NCBI RefSeq assembly: GCF_041734735.1
Contig: NC_134878.1
Location: 49,399,004-49,463,003, forward strand
Reading direction: 5' to 3'
Length of the DNA: 64,000 nt
Source of the DNA: Babylonia areolata
Taxonomy: Eukaryota > Mollusca > Gastropoda > Neogastropoda > Buccinidae
In this document: one piece after another, positions 50,501-61,900 of the stretch
How the letters are laid out: every line of letters starts with the position of its first letter
How positions within the stretch are numbered: the stretch's first letter is position 1
The notes under the pieces: generated by a model
Databases searched by the model: none
Seen by the model: only the letters and a program-made list of their open reading frames with translations
What the model was told of the DNA's origin: nothing
Made by a program: the position numbers and the translations under genes

Positions 50501-53500
50501 GAACATATCACAGTTATAACTGGTCTCTTCCAACCTCTGGACATATCACAGTTATAACTGGTCTCTTTCAGTCTCTGGACATATCACAGTTATAACTAGT
50601 CTCTTTCAATCTCTGGACATATCACAGTTATAACTGGTCACTTCCAACCTCTGGACATATCACAGTTATAACTGGTCACTTCCAACCTCTGGACATATCA
50701 TCACAGTTATAACTGGTCTCTTCCAACCTCTGGACACATCTTCACACACATCACACTGGATCAGGAAAATGTTAACAACAGCAAAAAGTTTATCAGGCCA
50801 AATTACACATTGCCAAGCCGAATGATCAGAAAACCCCAACACCACCACCAACGTGGTAACAACATCAACAACAACTCAACAGCAACACCAACAACAACTT
50901 GATAACAACAACAATAACAACAACAGCAACACCAACACCACGAACAACTTGATAACAACAACAACAACAACTTGATAACAATACCAACAACTCAACAGCA
51001 ACAGTAACACCACCAACAACTTGATAACAACAACAACAACAACTCAACAGCAACACCAACACCACCAATAACTTGATAACAACAACAACTCAACACCAAC
51101 ACCACCACCAACAACTCAACGGCAACAGTAACACCACCAACTCAATAACAACACCAACACCACCATCAACACCAACAACTTGATAACAACACCACCAACA
51201 ACAACTCAACAACTACAGTAACACCACCAACAACTTGATAACAACACCACCAACAACTCAACAGCAACAGTAACACCACCATCAACAACAATACTTCCAC
51301 CAACTTGACAACAACTCTAACAACAATAGCAACACAAACACCAGCACCACCAACAACAGCAACACCACTGACCAATCTTTGAGATGTGCATCAGTGACAG
51401 TAATCACACATGGTCACACCCTCTATGTCAGTAAGCATAACACATATGGACCAGTCATATAAATCAGTAACTATGACAACACACTGACCACTGCCTCCAA
51501 CTTACCAGTTGACACAGATGAAGCTGTCTCCTCACCTCACTCACTGACTCCTTTTCATGTTCCAAGTTCTGAAATGTATCAAGTGTAATTCTAAGATAAA
51601 ACAAGTCACACAATATCACACTTCTATCAAACATCGACACAGCTTACAGGTCAGGATGTCAGTGAAGGGCTGTCACCTCACTGAGATCAGACACAGCTTA
51701 CAGGTCAGGATGTCAGTGAAGGGCTGTCACCTCACTGAGGTAAGACACAGCTTACAGGTCAGGATGTCAGTGAAGGGCTGTCACCTCACTGAGATCAGAC
51801 ACAGCTTACAGGTCAGGATGTCAGTGAAGGGCTGTCACCTCACTGAGGTAAGACACAGCTTACAGGTCAGGATGTCAGTGAAGGGCTGTCACCTCACTGA
51901 GATCAGACACAGCTTACAGGTCAGGATGTCAGTGAAGGGCTGTCACCTCTGTGTCAGGATGTCAGTGAAGGGCTTTCACCTTACTGAGGTAAGACAGGAC
52001 TTACAGGTCAGGATGTCAGTGAAGGGCTGTCACCTCACTGAGATAAGACAGACCTTACAGGTCAGGATGTCAGTGAAGGGCTGTCACCTTACTGAGATCA
52101 GACACAGCTTACAGGTCAGGATGTCAGTGAAGGGCTGTCACCTCATTGAGATCAGACACAGCCTACAGGTCAGGATGTCAGTGAAGGGCTGTCACCTCAC
52201 TGAGATCAGACACAGCTTACAGGTCAGGATGTCAGTGAAGGGCTGTCACCTCACTGAGATCAGACACAGCTTACAGGTCAGGATGTCAGTGAAGGGCTGT
52301 CACCTCACTGAGATCAGACACAGCTTACATGTCAGGATGCCTCACAAACATCTGACACAGACATCAACATGGCGCCATTCCGTATCGCAGATAAAGAGGT
52401 GGACACTGTACCATTTATAAATTGAATCAATAAAATTACATAGATTTATTTCAACTGTTAATGTAATTACACCATAGTTTACATAATAATACACATCTAA
52501 TGCAACACACTGTATCCAATAATATAAACAACACTACAGTACACAGTGTATACAACACACATCACATAATATACATAATACTACACAGTAGAACACACAC
52601 CTCATAATATACATAATACTACACTGTATAGCACACATGGCATATACATAATAGTCAATACTACACACAATACATAATAGCACACACTGACCTCAACACA
52701 CATCATACACAATACATAATAGCACACACTGACCACAACACATCACACACAATACATAATAGCACACACTGACCACAACACATCACACACAATACATAAT
52801 AGCACACACTGACCACAACACATCACACACAATACAAAACAGCACACACTGACCACAACACATCACACACAATACATAAATCACACACTGACCACAACAC
52901 ATTACACACAATACACTGGCCACAACACATCACACACAATACATAATAACACACACTGACCACAACACATCACACACAACACATAAATCACACACTGACC
53001 ACAACACATCATACACAGTACATAATAGCACACACTGACCACAACACATCACACACAACACATAAATCACACACTGACCACAACACATCATACACAGTAC
53101 ATAATAGCACACACTGACCACAACACATCAGACACAATACATAAATCACACACTGACCACAACACATCACACACAATACATAATACTTATTAATAGCACA
53201 CACTGACCACAACACATCACATATAATACATAATAACACACACTGACCACAACACATCAGACACAATACATAAATCACACACTGACCACAACACATCACG
53301 CACAATACATAATAGCACACACTGACCACAACACATCACACACAATACAAAACAGCACACACTGACCACAACACATCACACACAATACATAAATCACACA
53401 CTGACCACAACACATCACACACAACACAAAACAGCACACACTGACCACAACACACATCACACACAACACAAAACAGCACACACTGACCACAACACATCAC

Positions 53501-53951
53501 ACACAACACAAAACAGCACACACTGACCACAACACACATCACACACAACACAAAACAGCACACACTGACCACAACACATCACACACAATACAAAACAGCA
53601 CACACTGACCACAACACATCACACACAACACAAAACAGCACACACTGACCACAACACATCACACACAACACAAAACAGCACACACTGACCACAACACACA
53701 TCACACACAATACAAAACAGCACACACTGACCACAACACATCACACACAATACAAAACAGCACACACTGACCACAACACATCACACACAATACATAAATC
53801 ACACACTGACCACAACACATCACACACAACACAAAACAGCACACACTGACCACAACACACATCACACACAATACAAAACAGCACACACTGACCACAACAC
53901 ATCACACACAATACAAAACAGCACACACTGACCACAACATACCTGGAGCAC
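44482..53951 (-). CDS. Unrecognised host gene, at least five 3' exons (coiled coil then beta-rich C-terminus)
   Basis: Five candidate exons, each starting and ending in phase 0 with GT-AG borders, lie in order on the minus strand: 53943-53951, 51506-51568, 49834-49989, 47253-47309 and 44482-44589. Together they read 131 codons and a stop without interruption. The first part (VLQ, then NLEHEKESVSEVRRQLHLCQ) looks like a coiled coil running into RLEETSY. The next is beta-rich (LGVLMVTGTLTVGELMGGVV and SLYDDSTGRHLRSVLLEPL). The end is GDTIVRILEFHDTDIQEVQV then YRLSSH. I do not recognise the protein. The 5' part would lie beyond 54 kb, probably outside the window. The introns are largely minisatellite. 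Phase agreement across five exons is the main support; no transcript evidence is available here. Confidence 0.55.
44577..44660. repeat. Two-copy duplication of an exon edge
   Basis: GACAGGTGTACTGAAA followed by CATCCACAAACAATATCACA occurs at about 44580 and 44621. The unit includes the splice acceptor and first 10 bases of the last exon. Confidence 0.85.
44678..45127 (-). mobile_element. tRNA-type SINE with internal tandem expansion
   Basis: Starts at the tail (TTTCAGTTTCTCAAGGTGC). Its degenerate head is near 45060-45127 (reverse of TTTGAACACAGACCCTCAC). Inside, TCAAGGCCTTGAGTACATGC is repeated about five times (44772-44925, about 32 bp per unit). Confidence 0.75.
45227..45330. repeat. 30-bp tandem repeat, about 3.5 copies
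   Basis: TGCATGGTAACAATTAGTGC with ATGTGTACC linker. Confidence 0.85.
45699..46160. repeat. 51-bp minisatellite, about 9 copies
   Basis: ATGTACACCATTTCTGTGAT then TTCATAGCTATCTTACAAAC and ATGACTTCAAC. Internal units are essentially identical, implying recent homogenisation. Confidence 0.95.
46258..47245. repeat. 58/62-bp minisatellite, about 16 copies
   Basis: Unit: CCTGTACTGCCTTGTTCTGC, AATGCTGCCATCCATCTGTC, ATGTCAGTTCCTTTCAACAT. A 4-base CATC deletion gives the 58-bp form. Because the units lack stops, all three plus-strand frames stay open for over 350 codons; these frames are not genes. The array begins 12 bases into the intron that follows the exon at 47253-47309. Confidence 0.95.
47253..47309 (-). 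CDS. 57-nt exon of unrecognised gene
   Basis: Pyrimidine-rich CTGCCAACTTCCTCCCTAAG precedes AAGGATTGC. The exon encodes KDCRSAEEMNVFHDLHASE and ends GAA/GTGAGG in phase 0. An alternative acceptor downstream (TGCAG/AAGAG) would shorten it by 18 nt in frame. Confidence 0.42.
47347..47942. repeat. 46-bp minisatellite, 13 copies
   Basis: Unit: CCTGCCAGTARTGTCCGTGA then TGGTTTGGGTTCATATTTTG and GTGACA. On the minus strand the last unit ends CTGGCAG/GTAAGC, a donor-like edge. Confidence 0.95.
47937..48180 (+). mobile_element. tRNA-type SINE, head missing
   Basis: TTCTCCAAAGTTTGACGG, AAGTCAAACTGAGCATC, GTGTGCAGCACACACTTGGC and CATGGCAACAAAAGTATTGT match the body of the 5067 family. It is sandwiched between two arrays. 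Confidence 0.75.
48182..49384. repeat. 19/20/24-bp minisatellite, about 55 copies
   Basis: Core GATGTGGTGTAGCA followed by TGTACA, GTACA or GTACAGTACA, giving three interleaved unit lengths. Long open frames on both strands are repeat artefacts. Confidence 0.95.
49480..49611. repeat. About 73-bp tandem duplication
   Basis: CTCTTTGGAACATGTCTGTA through TGCTGCAATGAATGTC occurs twice, with a one-base length difference inside. Confidence 0.85.
49834..49989 (-). CDS. 156-nt exon of unrecognised gene
   Basis: Acceptor ATGTCCAG, 52 codons in phase 0, donor AAG/GTCAGT. Encodes RLEETSYNDSLGVLMVTG through LLEPLSNK. Codon use (GTG, CTG, GGC, ACG, TCC) is unlike the AT-rich surroundings. This is the strongest coding exon in the region. 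Its first about 24 bases are copied in the array upstream. Confidence 0.62.
49966..50735. repeat. About 35-40-bp minisatellite derived from an exon edge, about 20 copies
   Basis: Unit: GTTATAACTGGTCTCTTCCA, ACCTCTGGACATATCACA. On the minus strand each unit contains GTCCAG/AGGTTGGAAGAGACC, nearly identical to the acceptor and first bases of the exon at 49834-49989. Confidence 0.92.
50836..51368. repeat. AAC-rich imperfect minisatellite
   Basis: Irregular mixture of ACTTGATAACAACA, AACTCAACAGCAACA and CACCACCAACA. Val/Leu-rich minus-strand frames are artefacts. Confidence 0.85.
51506..51568 (-). CDS. Coiled-coil exon of unrecognised gene
   Basis: Acceptor GATACATTTCAG, 63 nt open in phase 0, donor CTG/GTAAGTT. 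Encodes NLEHEKESVSEVRRQLHLCQ plus L, charged and heptad-like. Confidence 0.55.
51635..52345. repeat. About 54-bp minisatellite with splice-site-like edges, 13 copies
   Basis: Unit: AGCTTACAGGTCAGGATGTC, AGTGAAGGGCTGTCACCTCA, CTGAGATCAGACAC (some units CTGAGGTAAGACAC). One unit is shortened near 51950. The plus-strand open frame across it is an artefact. Confidence 0.93.
52500..53940. repeat. About 35-45-bp CA-rich minisatellite, about 35 copies
   Basis: Unit: CACACTGACCACAACACATC, ACACACAATACATAATAG with AAATC or AAAACAG variants. It begins immediately at the donor side of the candidate microexon at 53943-53951. Confidence 0.92.
53943..53951 (-). CDS. Candidate 9-nt microexon (Val-Leu-Gln)
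   Basis: TTACCATTCCTTTCACACTT GCTCAG precedes GTGCTCCAG, which is followed by GTATGTTG: a very good pyrimidine tract and acceptor, and a good donor. Three codons in phase 0 extend the coiled coil of the next exon. A longer exon is possible, since the same frame is open upstream. Confidence 0.4.
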
Positions 53952-54130
53952 CTGAGCAAGTGTGAAAGGAATGGTAAAGCAGTGAACCAAATCCTGTTTC
54001 CGCTCTCTGTTTGTTAGATGAAGCATACTGCACACAGTGTTGTACATCAATCAGCTTGGAGCACCATCATCTGTCAGTGCTGTCTCTATAATAATATGTT
54101 CTGAGTGACAACAACTGCAAACACCTTATA

Positions 54131-54345
54131 GAATACAGAGGATCAAACCTGTACCGGTTTAACTCCAACCCGTGGTTTGTTCTTCAGAATTGATATGACC
54201 ACAGACTACAGAGGATCAAACCTGTACCGGTTTAACTCCAACCACTGGTTTGTTCTTCAGAATTGATATGACCACAGAATACAGAGGATCAAACCTGTAC
54301 CGGTTTAACTCCAACCACTGGTTTTGTTCCTTAGAATCAATACCA
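54131..54345. repeat. 73-bp tandem repeat, 3 copies
   Basis: GAATACAGAGGATCAAACCT starts units at 54131, 54204 and 54277. Shared CTGTACCGGTTTAACTCC. Confidence 0.9.
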
Positions 54346-54644
54346 ACCTCTGATACTATCTTTGAAGGATAGAAATTCTCCTCTGAACTCAACAAGAAAA
54401 TGATAATAGCACAGAAAAATCTGCACAATAACTCTTAATAAGCTCCTTCAACTACAACATACACACTGTGGTGTTTAACATTAAAGAATTAAACACTGAC
54501 AAAAAAGTTAGTCTGGCCAACCATGCAGCACAGGTTAGAGCCAAGGCAAACAAAATAGTTGGTTTTATCTGAACAACATTTCACCACCTCACACACCACC
54601 TCTTTGTACAACTCTTCAAAACCTTTGTTAGAATCATTCAGTTT

Positions 54645-55090
54645 GGCAGCCACACTTTAAATATTGTGCTGTTTGGTGGAACATGTGCAGCACTGAGCAA
54701 CAAAACCACACTTTAAATATTGTGCTGTTAAGTGGAACATGTGCAGCATTGAGCAAGAAAACCACACTTTAAATATTGTGCTGTTAAGTGGAACATGTGC
54801 AGCATTGAGCAACAAAACCACACTTTAAATATTGTGCTGTTAAGTGGAACATGTGCAGCATTGAGCAACAAAACCACACTTTAAATATTGTGCTGTTCAG
54901 TGGAACATGTGCAGCACTGAGCAAGGAAACCACACTTTAAATATTGTGCTGTTCAGTGGAACATGTGCAGCACTGAGCAAGGAAACCACACTTTAAATAT
55001 TGTGCTGTTCAGTGGAACATGTGCAGCACTGAGCAAGGAAACCACACTTTAAATATTGTGCTGTCCGGTGGAACATGTGTAGCACTGAGC
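54645..55090. repeat. 56-bp tandem repeat inside the LINE fragment, about 8 copies
   Basis: CACACTTTAAATATTGTGCT starts units at 54651, 54707, 54763 and onward. 56 is not a multiple of three, so expansion destroyed the frame. Confidence 0.92.
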
Positions 55091-55156
55091 AACAAAATTC
55101 ATAGGACAAGCCATACTTAGAGAGACTGGAAATGAACACTGCCCTGTCTTGAGTAC

Positions 55157-55391
55157 TGACAGAAACACAGCAATATGATTGACTTGTACAAGTTCCTCCA
55201 CAATATCTACAACATCCCATCACGCACTCCAACAGTAGAGAAGTCAGGGGGATAAGTCAAAGGTCAAAGGTTTGCTGACAGAAACACAGCAATATGATTG
55301 ACTTGTACAAGTTCCTCCACAATATCTACAACATCCCATCACGCACTCCAACAGTAGAGAAGTCAGGGGGATAAGTCAAAGGTCAAAGGTT
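55157..55391. repeat. About 119-bp duplication inside the LINE fragment
   Basis: CTGACAGAAACACAGCAATA through GGATAAGTCAAAGGTCAAAG occurs twice head to tail, identical over almost its whole length. Confidence 0.92.
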
Positions 55392-55728
55392 GAGTTAATC
55401 TCACTGCAGACTGAATGTGAGAAGCTCTTTCTTTGCAGAATGAGTTGTAAACATCTAGGATAATTTGCCAGACACGGTAGTAATGGCATCAAGTCTCAAC
55501 GTTGAAAAAAACACTTGATGCACACTAGGCCTGCCTACCCACACTGTACAATCCAAAATGCTACACACAGGTAGTCCACGCATGCCACAAAAAGTGTTTT
55601 CATACCTGAAGAACCACTAACAGGCCAAATTCAAAAGATAACAACACAAAAAAGCACCCTATAAAAAAGAGAGGTCACCTAGTAATGCAACACATTGCTG
55701 CTTTCAGTTTCCAGGAGGTGTCAAGGCA

Positions 55729-55850
55729 TACAGACAGATCCATACACAGTGTATACACCACAGACAGATCCATACACAGTGTATACACCACAGACAGATC
55801 CATACACAGTGTATACACCACAGACAGATCCATACACAGTGTATACACCA
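55729..55850. repeat. 30-bp tandem repeat with internal palindrome, 4 copies
   Basis: CAGACAGATCCATACACAGT then GTATACACCA. Each unit contains the perfect 10-bp palindrome GTGTATACAC. Confidence 0.95.
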
Positions 55851-55977
55851 CATCTGCTGTAAAAAAAAATGTGCATAAACTTGACCTTTGCATAACCAAA
55901 TGTGCTGATCAGGTCTTGAGAGCTTATCCCAGAAGACACAAATTGCAGTGTTTAACACATGATGCATGCAGTTCGTT

Positions 55978-58900
55978 GTTACTTACTGAATTTTCTGCCC
56001 ACAGATGACACTTTGTAGTTACTTACTGAACTTTCTGCCCACAGATGACACTTTGTTGTTACTTACTGAACTTTCTGCCCACAGATGACACTTTGTTGTT
56101 ACTGAATTTTCTGCCCACAGATGACACTTTGTTGTTACTTACTGAACTTTCTGCCCACAGATGACACTTTGTTGTTACTTACTGAACTTTCTGCCCACAG
56201 ATGACACTTTGTTGTTACTGAATTTTCTGCCCACAGATGACACTTTGTTGTTACTTACTGAACTTTCTGCCCAGAGATGACACTTTGTTGTTACTGAACT
56301 TCCTGCCCACAGATGACACTTTGTTGTTACTGAACTTCCTGCCCACAGATGACACTTTGTTGTTACTGAACTTTCTGCCCACAGATGACACTTTGTTGTT
56401 ACTTACTGAACTTTCTGCCCACACATGACACTTTGTTGTTACTTACTGAACTTTCTGGCCACAGATGACACTTTGTTGTTACTGAACTTTCTGCTCACAG
56501 ATGACACTTTGTTGTTACTGAACTTTCTGCCCACAGATGACACTTTGTTGTTACTTACTGAATTTTTTTTGTTGTTACTGAACTTTCTGCCCACAGATGA
56601 CACTTTGTTGTTACTTACTGAATTTTCTGCCCACAGATGACACTTTGTTGTTACTGAACTTTCTGCTCACAGATGACACTTTGTTGTTACTGAACTTTCT
56701 GCCCACAGATGACACTTTGTTGTTACTTACTGAACTTTCTGCCCACACATGACACTTTGTTGTTACTTACTGAACTTTCTGGCCACAGATGACACTTTGT
56801 TGTTACTGAACTTTCTGCCCACAGATGACACTTTGTTGTTACTTACTGAACTTTCTGCCCACAGATGACAGTTTGTTGTTACTTACTGAACTTTCTGCCC
56901 ACAGATGACAGTTTGTTGTTACTTACTGAACTTTCTGCCCACAGATGACACTTTGTTGTTACTGAACTTTCTGCTCACAGATGACACTTTGTTGTTACTG
57001 AACTTTCTGCCCACAGATGACACTTTGTTGTTACTAAACTTCCTGCCCACAGATGACACTTTGTTGTTACTTACTGAACTTTCTGCTCACACATGACACT
57101 TTGTTGTTACTTACTGAACTTTCTGCTCACAGATGACACTTTGTGGTTACTTACTGAATTTTCTGCCCACAGATGACACTTTCTTGTTACTTACTGAATT
57201 TTCTGCCCACAGATGACACTTTGTTGTTACTTACTGAACTTCCTGCCCACAGATGACACTTTGTTGTTACTTACTGAATTTTCTGCCCACAGATGACACT
57301 TTGTTGTTACTGAACTTTCTGCCCACAGATGACACTTTGTTGTTACTGAACTTCCTGCCCACAGATGACACTTTGTTGTTACTTACTGAACCTTCTGCCC
57401 ACAGATGACACTTTGTTGTTACTTACTGAATTTTCTGCCCACAGATGACACTTTGTTGTTACTGAACTTTCTGCCCACAGATGACACTTTGTTGTTACTT
57501 ACTGAACTTCCTGCCCACAGATGACACTTTGTTGTTACTGAACTTCCTGCCCACAGATGACACTTTGTTGTTACTTACTGAACTTTCTGCCCACAGATGA
57601 CACTTTGTTGTTATTGAACTTCCTGCCCACAGATGACACTTTGTTGTTACTTACTGAATTTTCTGCCCACAGATGACACTTTGTTGTTACTGAACTTTCT
57701 GCTCACAGATGACACTTTGTTGTTACCGAACTTTCTGCCCACAGATGACACTTTGTTGTTACTTACTTAACTTTCTGCCCACACATGACACTTTGTTGTT
57801 ACTTACTGAACTTTCTGCCCACAGATGACACTTTGTTGTTACTGAACTTTCTGTCCACAGATGACACTTTGTTGTTACTTACTGAATTTTCTGCCCACAG
57901 ATGACACTTTGTTGTTACTTACTGAACTTTCTGCCCACAGATGACACTTTGTTGTTACTGAACTTTCTGCCCACAGATGACACTTTGTTGTTACTGAACT
58001 TTCTGCCCACAGATGACACTTTGTTGTTACTGAACTTCCTGCTCACAGATGACACTTTGTTGTTACTTACTGAACTTTCTGCCCACAGATGACACTTTGT
58101 TGTTACTTACTGAACTTTCTGCCCACACATGACACTTTGTTGTTACTGAACTTTCTGCTCACAGATGACACTTTGTTGTTACTTACTGAACTTTCTGCCC
58201 ACAGGTGACACTTTGTTGTTACTGAACTTCCTGCCCACAGATGACACTTTGTTGTTACTGAACTTCCTGCCCACAGATGACACTTTGTTGTTACTGAACT
58301 TCCTGCCCACAGATGACACTTTGTTGTTACTGAACTTTCTGCCCACAGATGACACTTTGTTGTTACTGAACTTCCTGCCCACAGATGACACTTTGTTGTT
58401 ACTGAACTTCCTGCCCACAGATGACACTTTGTTGTTACTTACTGAATTTTCGGCCCACAGATGACACTTTGTTGTTACTGAACTTTCTGCTCACAGATGA
58501 TACTTTGTTGTTACTGAACTTTCTGCCCACAGATGACACTTTGTTGTTACTTACTGAACTTTCTGCCCACAGATGACACTTTGTTGTTACTTACTCAACT
58601 TCCTGCCCACAGATGACACTTTGTTGTTACTTACTGAACTTCCTACCCACAGATGACACTTTGTTGTTACTTACTGAATTTTCTGCCCACAGATGACACT
58701 TTGTTGTTACTTACTGAACTTCTTGCCCACAGATGACACTTTGTTGTTACTTACTGAACTTTCTGCCCACAGATGACACTTTCTTGTTACATACTGAATT
58801 TTCTGCCGATAGATGACACTTTGTTGTTACTGAACTTCCTGCCCACAGATGACACTTTGTTGTTACTTACTGAACTTTCTGCTCCCAGATGACACTTTGT

Positions 58901-61900
58901 TGTACTTACTGAACTTCCTGCCCACAGATGACACTTTGTTGTTACTTACTGAACTTTCTGCTCCCAGATGACACTTTGTTGTTACTTACTGAACTTTCTG
59001 CTCCCAGATGACACTTTGTTGTACTTACTGAACTTTCTGCCCACAGATGACACTTTGTTGTTACTTACTGAACTTTCTGCTCACAGATGACACTTTGTTG
59101 TTACTTACTGAATTTTCTGCCCACAGATGACACTTTGTTGTTACTTACTGAACTTCCTGCCCACAGATGACACTTTGTTGTTTATTACTGAACTTTCTGC
59201 TCCCAGATGACACTTTGTTGTTACTTACTTAACTTTCTGCCCACAGATGACACTTTGTTGTTACTTACTGAACTTTCTGCCCACAGATGACACTTTGTTG
59301 TTACTGAACTTTCTGCCCACAGATGACACTTTGTGGTTACTTACTGAACTTTCTGCCCACAGAGGACACTTTGTTGTTACTTACTTAACTTCCTGCCCAC
59401 AGATGACACTTTGTTGTTACTGAACTTCCTGCCCACAGATGACACTTTGTTGTTACTGAACTTTCTGCCCACAGATGACACTTTGTGGTTACTTACTGAA
59501 CTTTCTGCCCACAGAGGACACTTTGTTGTTACTTACTGAACTTTCTGCCCACAGATGACACTTTGTTGTTACTGAACTTTCTGCCCACAGATGACACTTT
59601 GTTGTTACTTACTGAACTTTCTGCCCACAGATGACACTTTGTTGTTACTTACTGAACTTTCTGCTCACAGATGACACTTTGTTGTTACTGAACTTTCTGC
59701 CCACAGATGACACTTTGTTGTTACTTACTGAACTTTCTGCTCACAGATGACACTTTGTTGTTACTTACTCAACTTCCTGCCCACAGATGACACTTTGTTG
59801 TTACTTACTGAACTTTCTGCTCACAGATGACACTTTGTTGTTACTTACTGAATTTTCTGCCCACAGATGACACTTTGTTGTTACTTACTGAACTTTCTGC
59901 CCACAGATGACACTTTGTTGTTACTTACTGAATTTTCTGCCCACAGATGACACTTTGTTGTTACTGAACTTCCTGCCCACAGATGACACTTTGTTGTTAC
60001 TTACTTAACTTTCTGCCCACACATGACACTTAGTTGTTACTTACTGAACTTTCTGCCCACAGATGACACTTTGTTGTTACTGAACTTTCTGCCCACAGAT
60101 GACACTTTGTTGTTACTTACTGAACTTTCTACCCACAGATGACACTTTGTTGTTACTTACTGAACTTTCTGCCCACAGATGACACTTTGTTGTTACTGAA
60201 CTTCCTGCCCACAGATGACAGTTTGTTGTTACTGAACTTCCTGCCCACAGATGACACTTTGTTGTTACTTACTGAACCTTCTGCCCACAGATGACACTTT
60301 GTTGTTACTTACTGAACTTTCTACCCACAGATGACACTTTGTTGTTACTTACTGAACTTTCTGCCCACAGATGACACTTTGTTGTTACTGAACTTCCTGC
60401 CCACAGATGACACTTTGTTGTTACTGAACTTCCTGCCCACAGATGACACTTTGTTGTTACTTACTGAACTTTCTGCCCACAGATGACACTTTGTTGTTAC
60501 TGAACTTTCTGCCCACAGATGACACTTTGTTGTTACTTACTGAACTTTCTGCCCACAGATGACACTTTGTTGTTACTTACTGAACTTTCTGCCCACAGAT
60601 GACACTTTGTTGTTACTGAACTTTCTGCCCACAGATGACACTTTGTTGTTACTGAACTTCCTGCTCACAGATGACACTTTGTTGTTACTGAACTTTCTGG
60701 TTACAGATGACACTTTGTTGTTACTTACTGAACTTTCTGCCCACAGATGACACTTTGTTGTTACTTACTGAACTTTCTGCTCACAGATGACACTTTGTTG
60801 TTACTTACTGAACTTTCTGCTCACAGATGACACTTTGTTGTTACTTACTGAACTTTCTGCCCACAGATGACACTTTGTTGTTACTTACTGAACTTTATGC
60901 TCACAGATGACACTTTGTTGTTACTTACTGAACTTTCTGCCCACAGATGACACTTTGTTGTTACTGAACTTCCTGCTCACAGATGACACTTTGTTGTTAC
61001 TGAACTTTTTGCTCACAGATGACACTTTGTTGTTACTTACTGAACTTTCTGCCCACAGATGACACTTTGTTGTTACTTACTGAACTTTCTGCCCACAGAT
61101 GACACTTTGTTGTTACTTACTGAACTTTCTGCCCACAGATGACACTTTGTTGTTACTTACTGAACTTTCTGCCCACAGATGACACTTTGTTGTTACTTAC
61201 TGAACTTTCTGCCCACAGATGACACTTTGTTGTTACTGAACTTCCTGCCCACAGATGACACTTTGTTGTTACTGAACTTCCTGCCCACAGATGACACTTT
61301 GTTGTTACTGAACTTTCTGCCCACAGATGACACTTTGTTGTTACTGAACTTCCTGTCCACAGATGACACTTTGTTGTTACTGAACTTCCTGCGCACAGAT
61401 GACACTTTGTTGTTACTGAACTTCCTGCCCACAGATGACACTTTGTTGTTACTTACTGAATTTTCTGCCCACAGATGACACTTTGCTGTTACAGAACTTT
61501 CTGCTCACAGATGATACTTTGTTGTTACTGAACTTTCTGCCCACAGATGACACTTTGTTGTTACTTACTGAACTTTCTGCCCACAGATGACACTTTGTTG
61601 TTACTTACTCAACTTCCTGCCCACAGATGACACTTTGTTGTTACTTACTGAACTTCCTACCCACAGATGACACTTTGTTGTTACTTACTGAATTTTCTGC
61701 CCACAGATGACACTTTGTTGTTACTTACTGAACTTCTTGCCCACAGATGACACTTTGTTGTTACTTACTGAACTTTCTGCCCACAGATGACACTTTGTTG
61801 TTACTTACTGAATTTTCTGCCCACAGATGACACTTTGTTGTTACTGAACTTCCTGCCGACAGATGACACTTTGTTGTTACTTACTGAACTTTCTGCTCCC

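Larger units (their letters stand above)
54440..55640 (+). mobile_element. C-terminal fragment of a CR1/L2-like LINE, with internal tandem expansions
   Basis: Broken plus-strand frames read NTDKKVSLANHAAQVRAKAN then KIVGFI, followed by FKTFVRIIQ and HFKYCAVWWNMCS. Farther on come DLYKFLHNIYNIPSRTPTVE, ARHGSNGIKS and LMHTRPAYPHCT. These follow the order of the region after the reverse transcriptase core in CR1/L2-type LINEs (ANKIVG...LFKxFVRP...WxxLPDxVVxAxSLNxFKN). No reverse transcriptase core is present. Stops and shifts are numerous. Confidence 0.65.

Noticed and set aside
51557-52420. Plus-strand 287-codon frame with repeated QVRMSVKGCHLTEI
   Set aside because: Every residue but the ends comes from the 54-bp array; the unit length, a multiple of three, explains the open frame.
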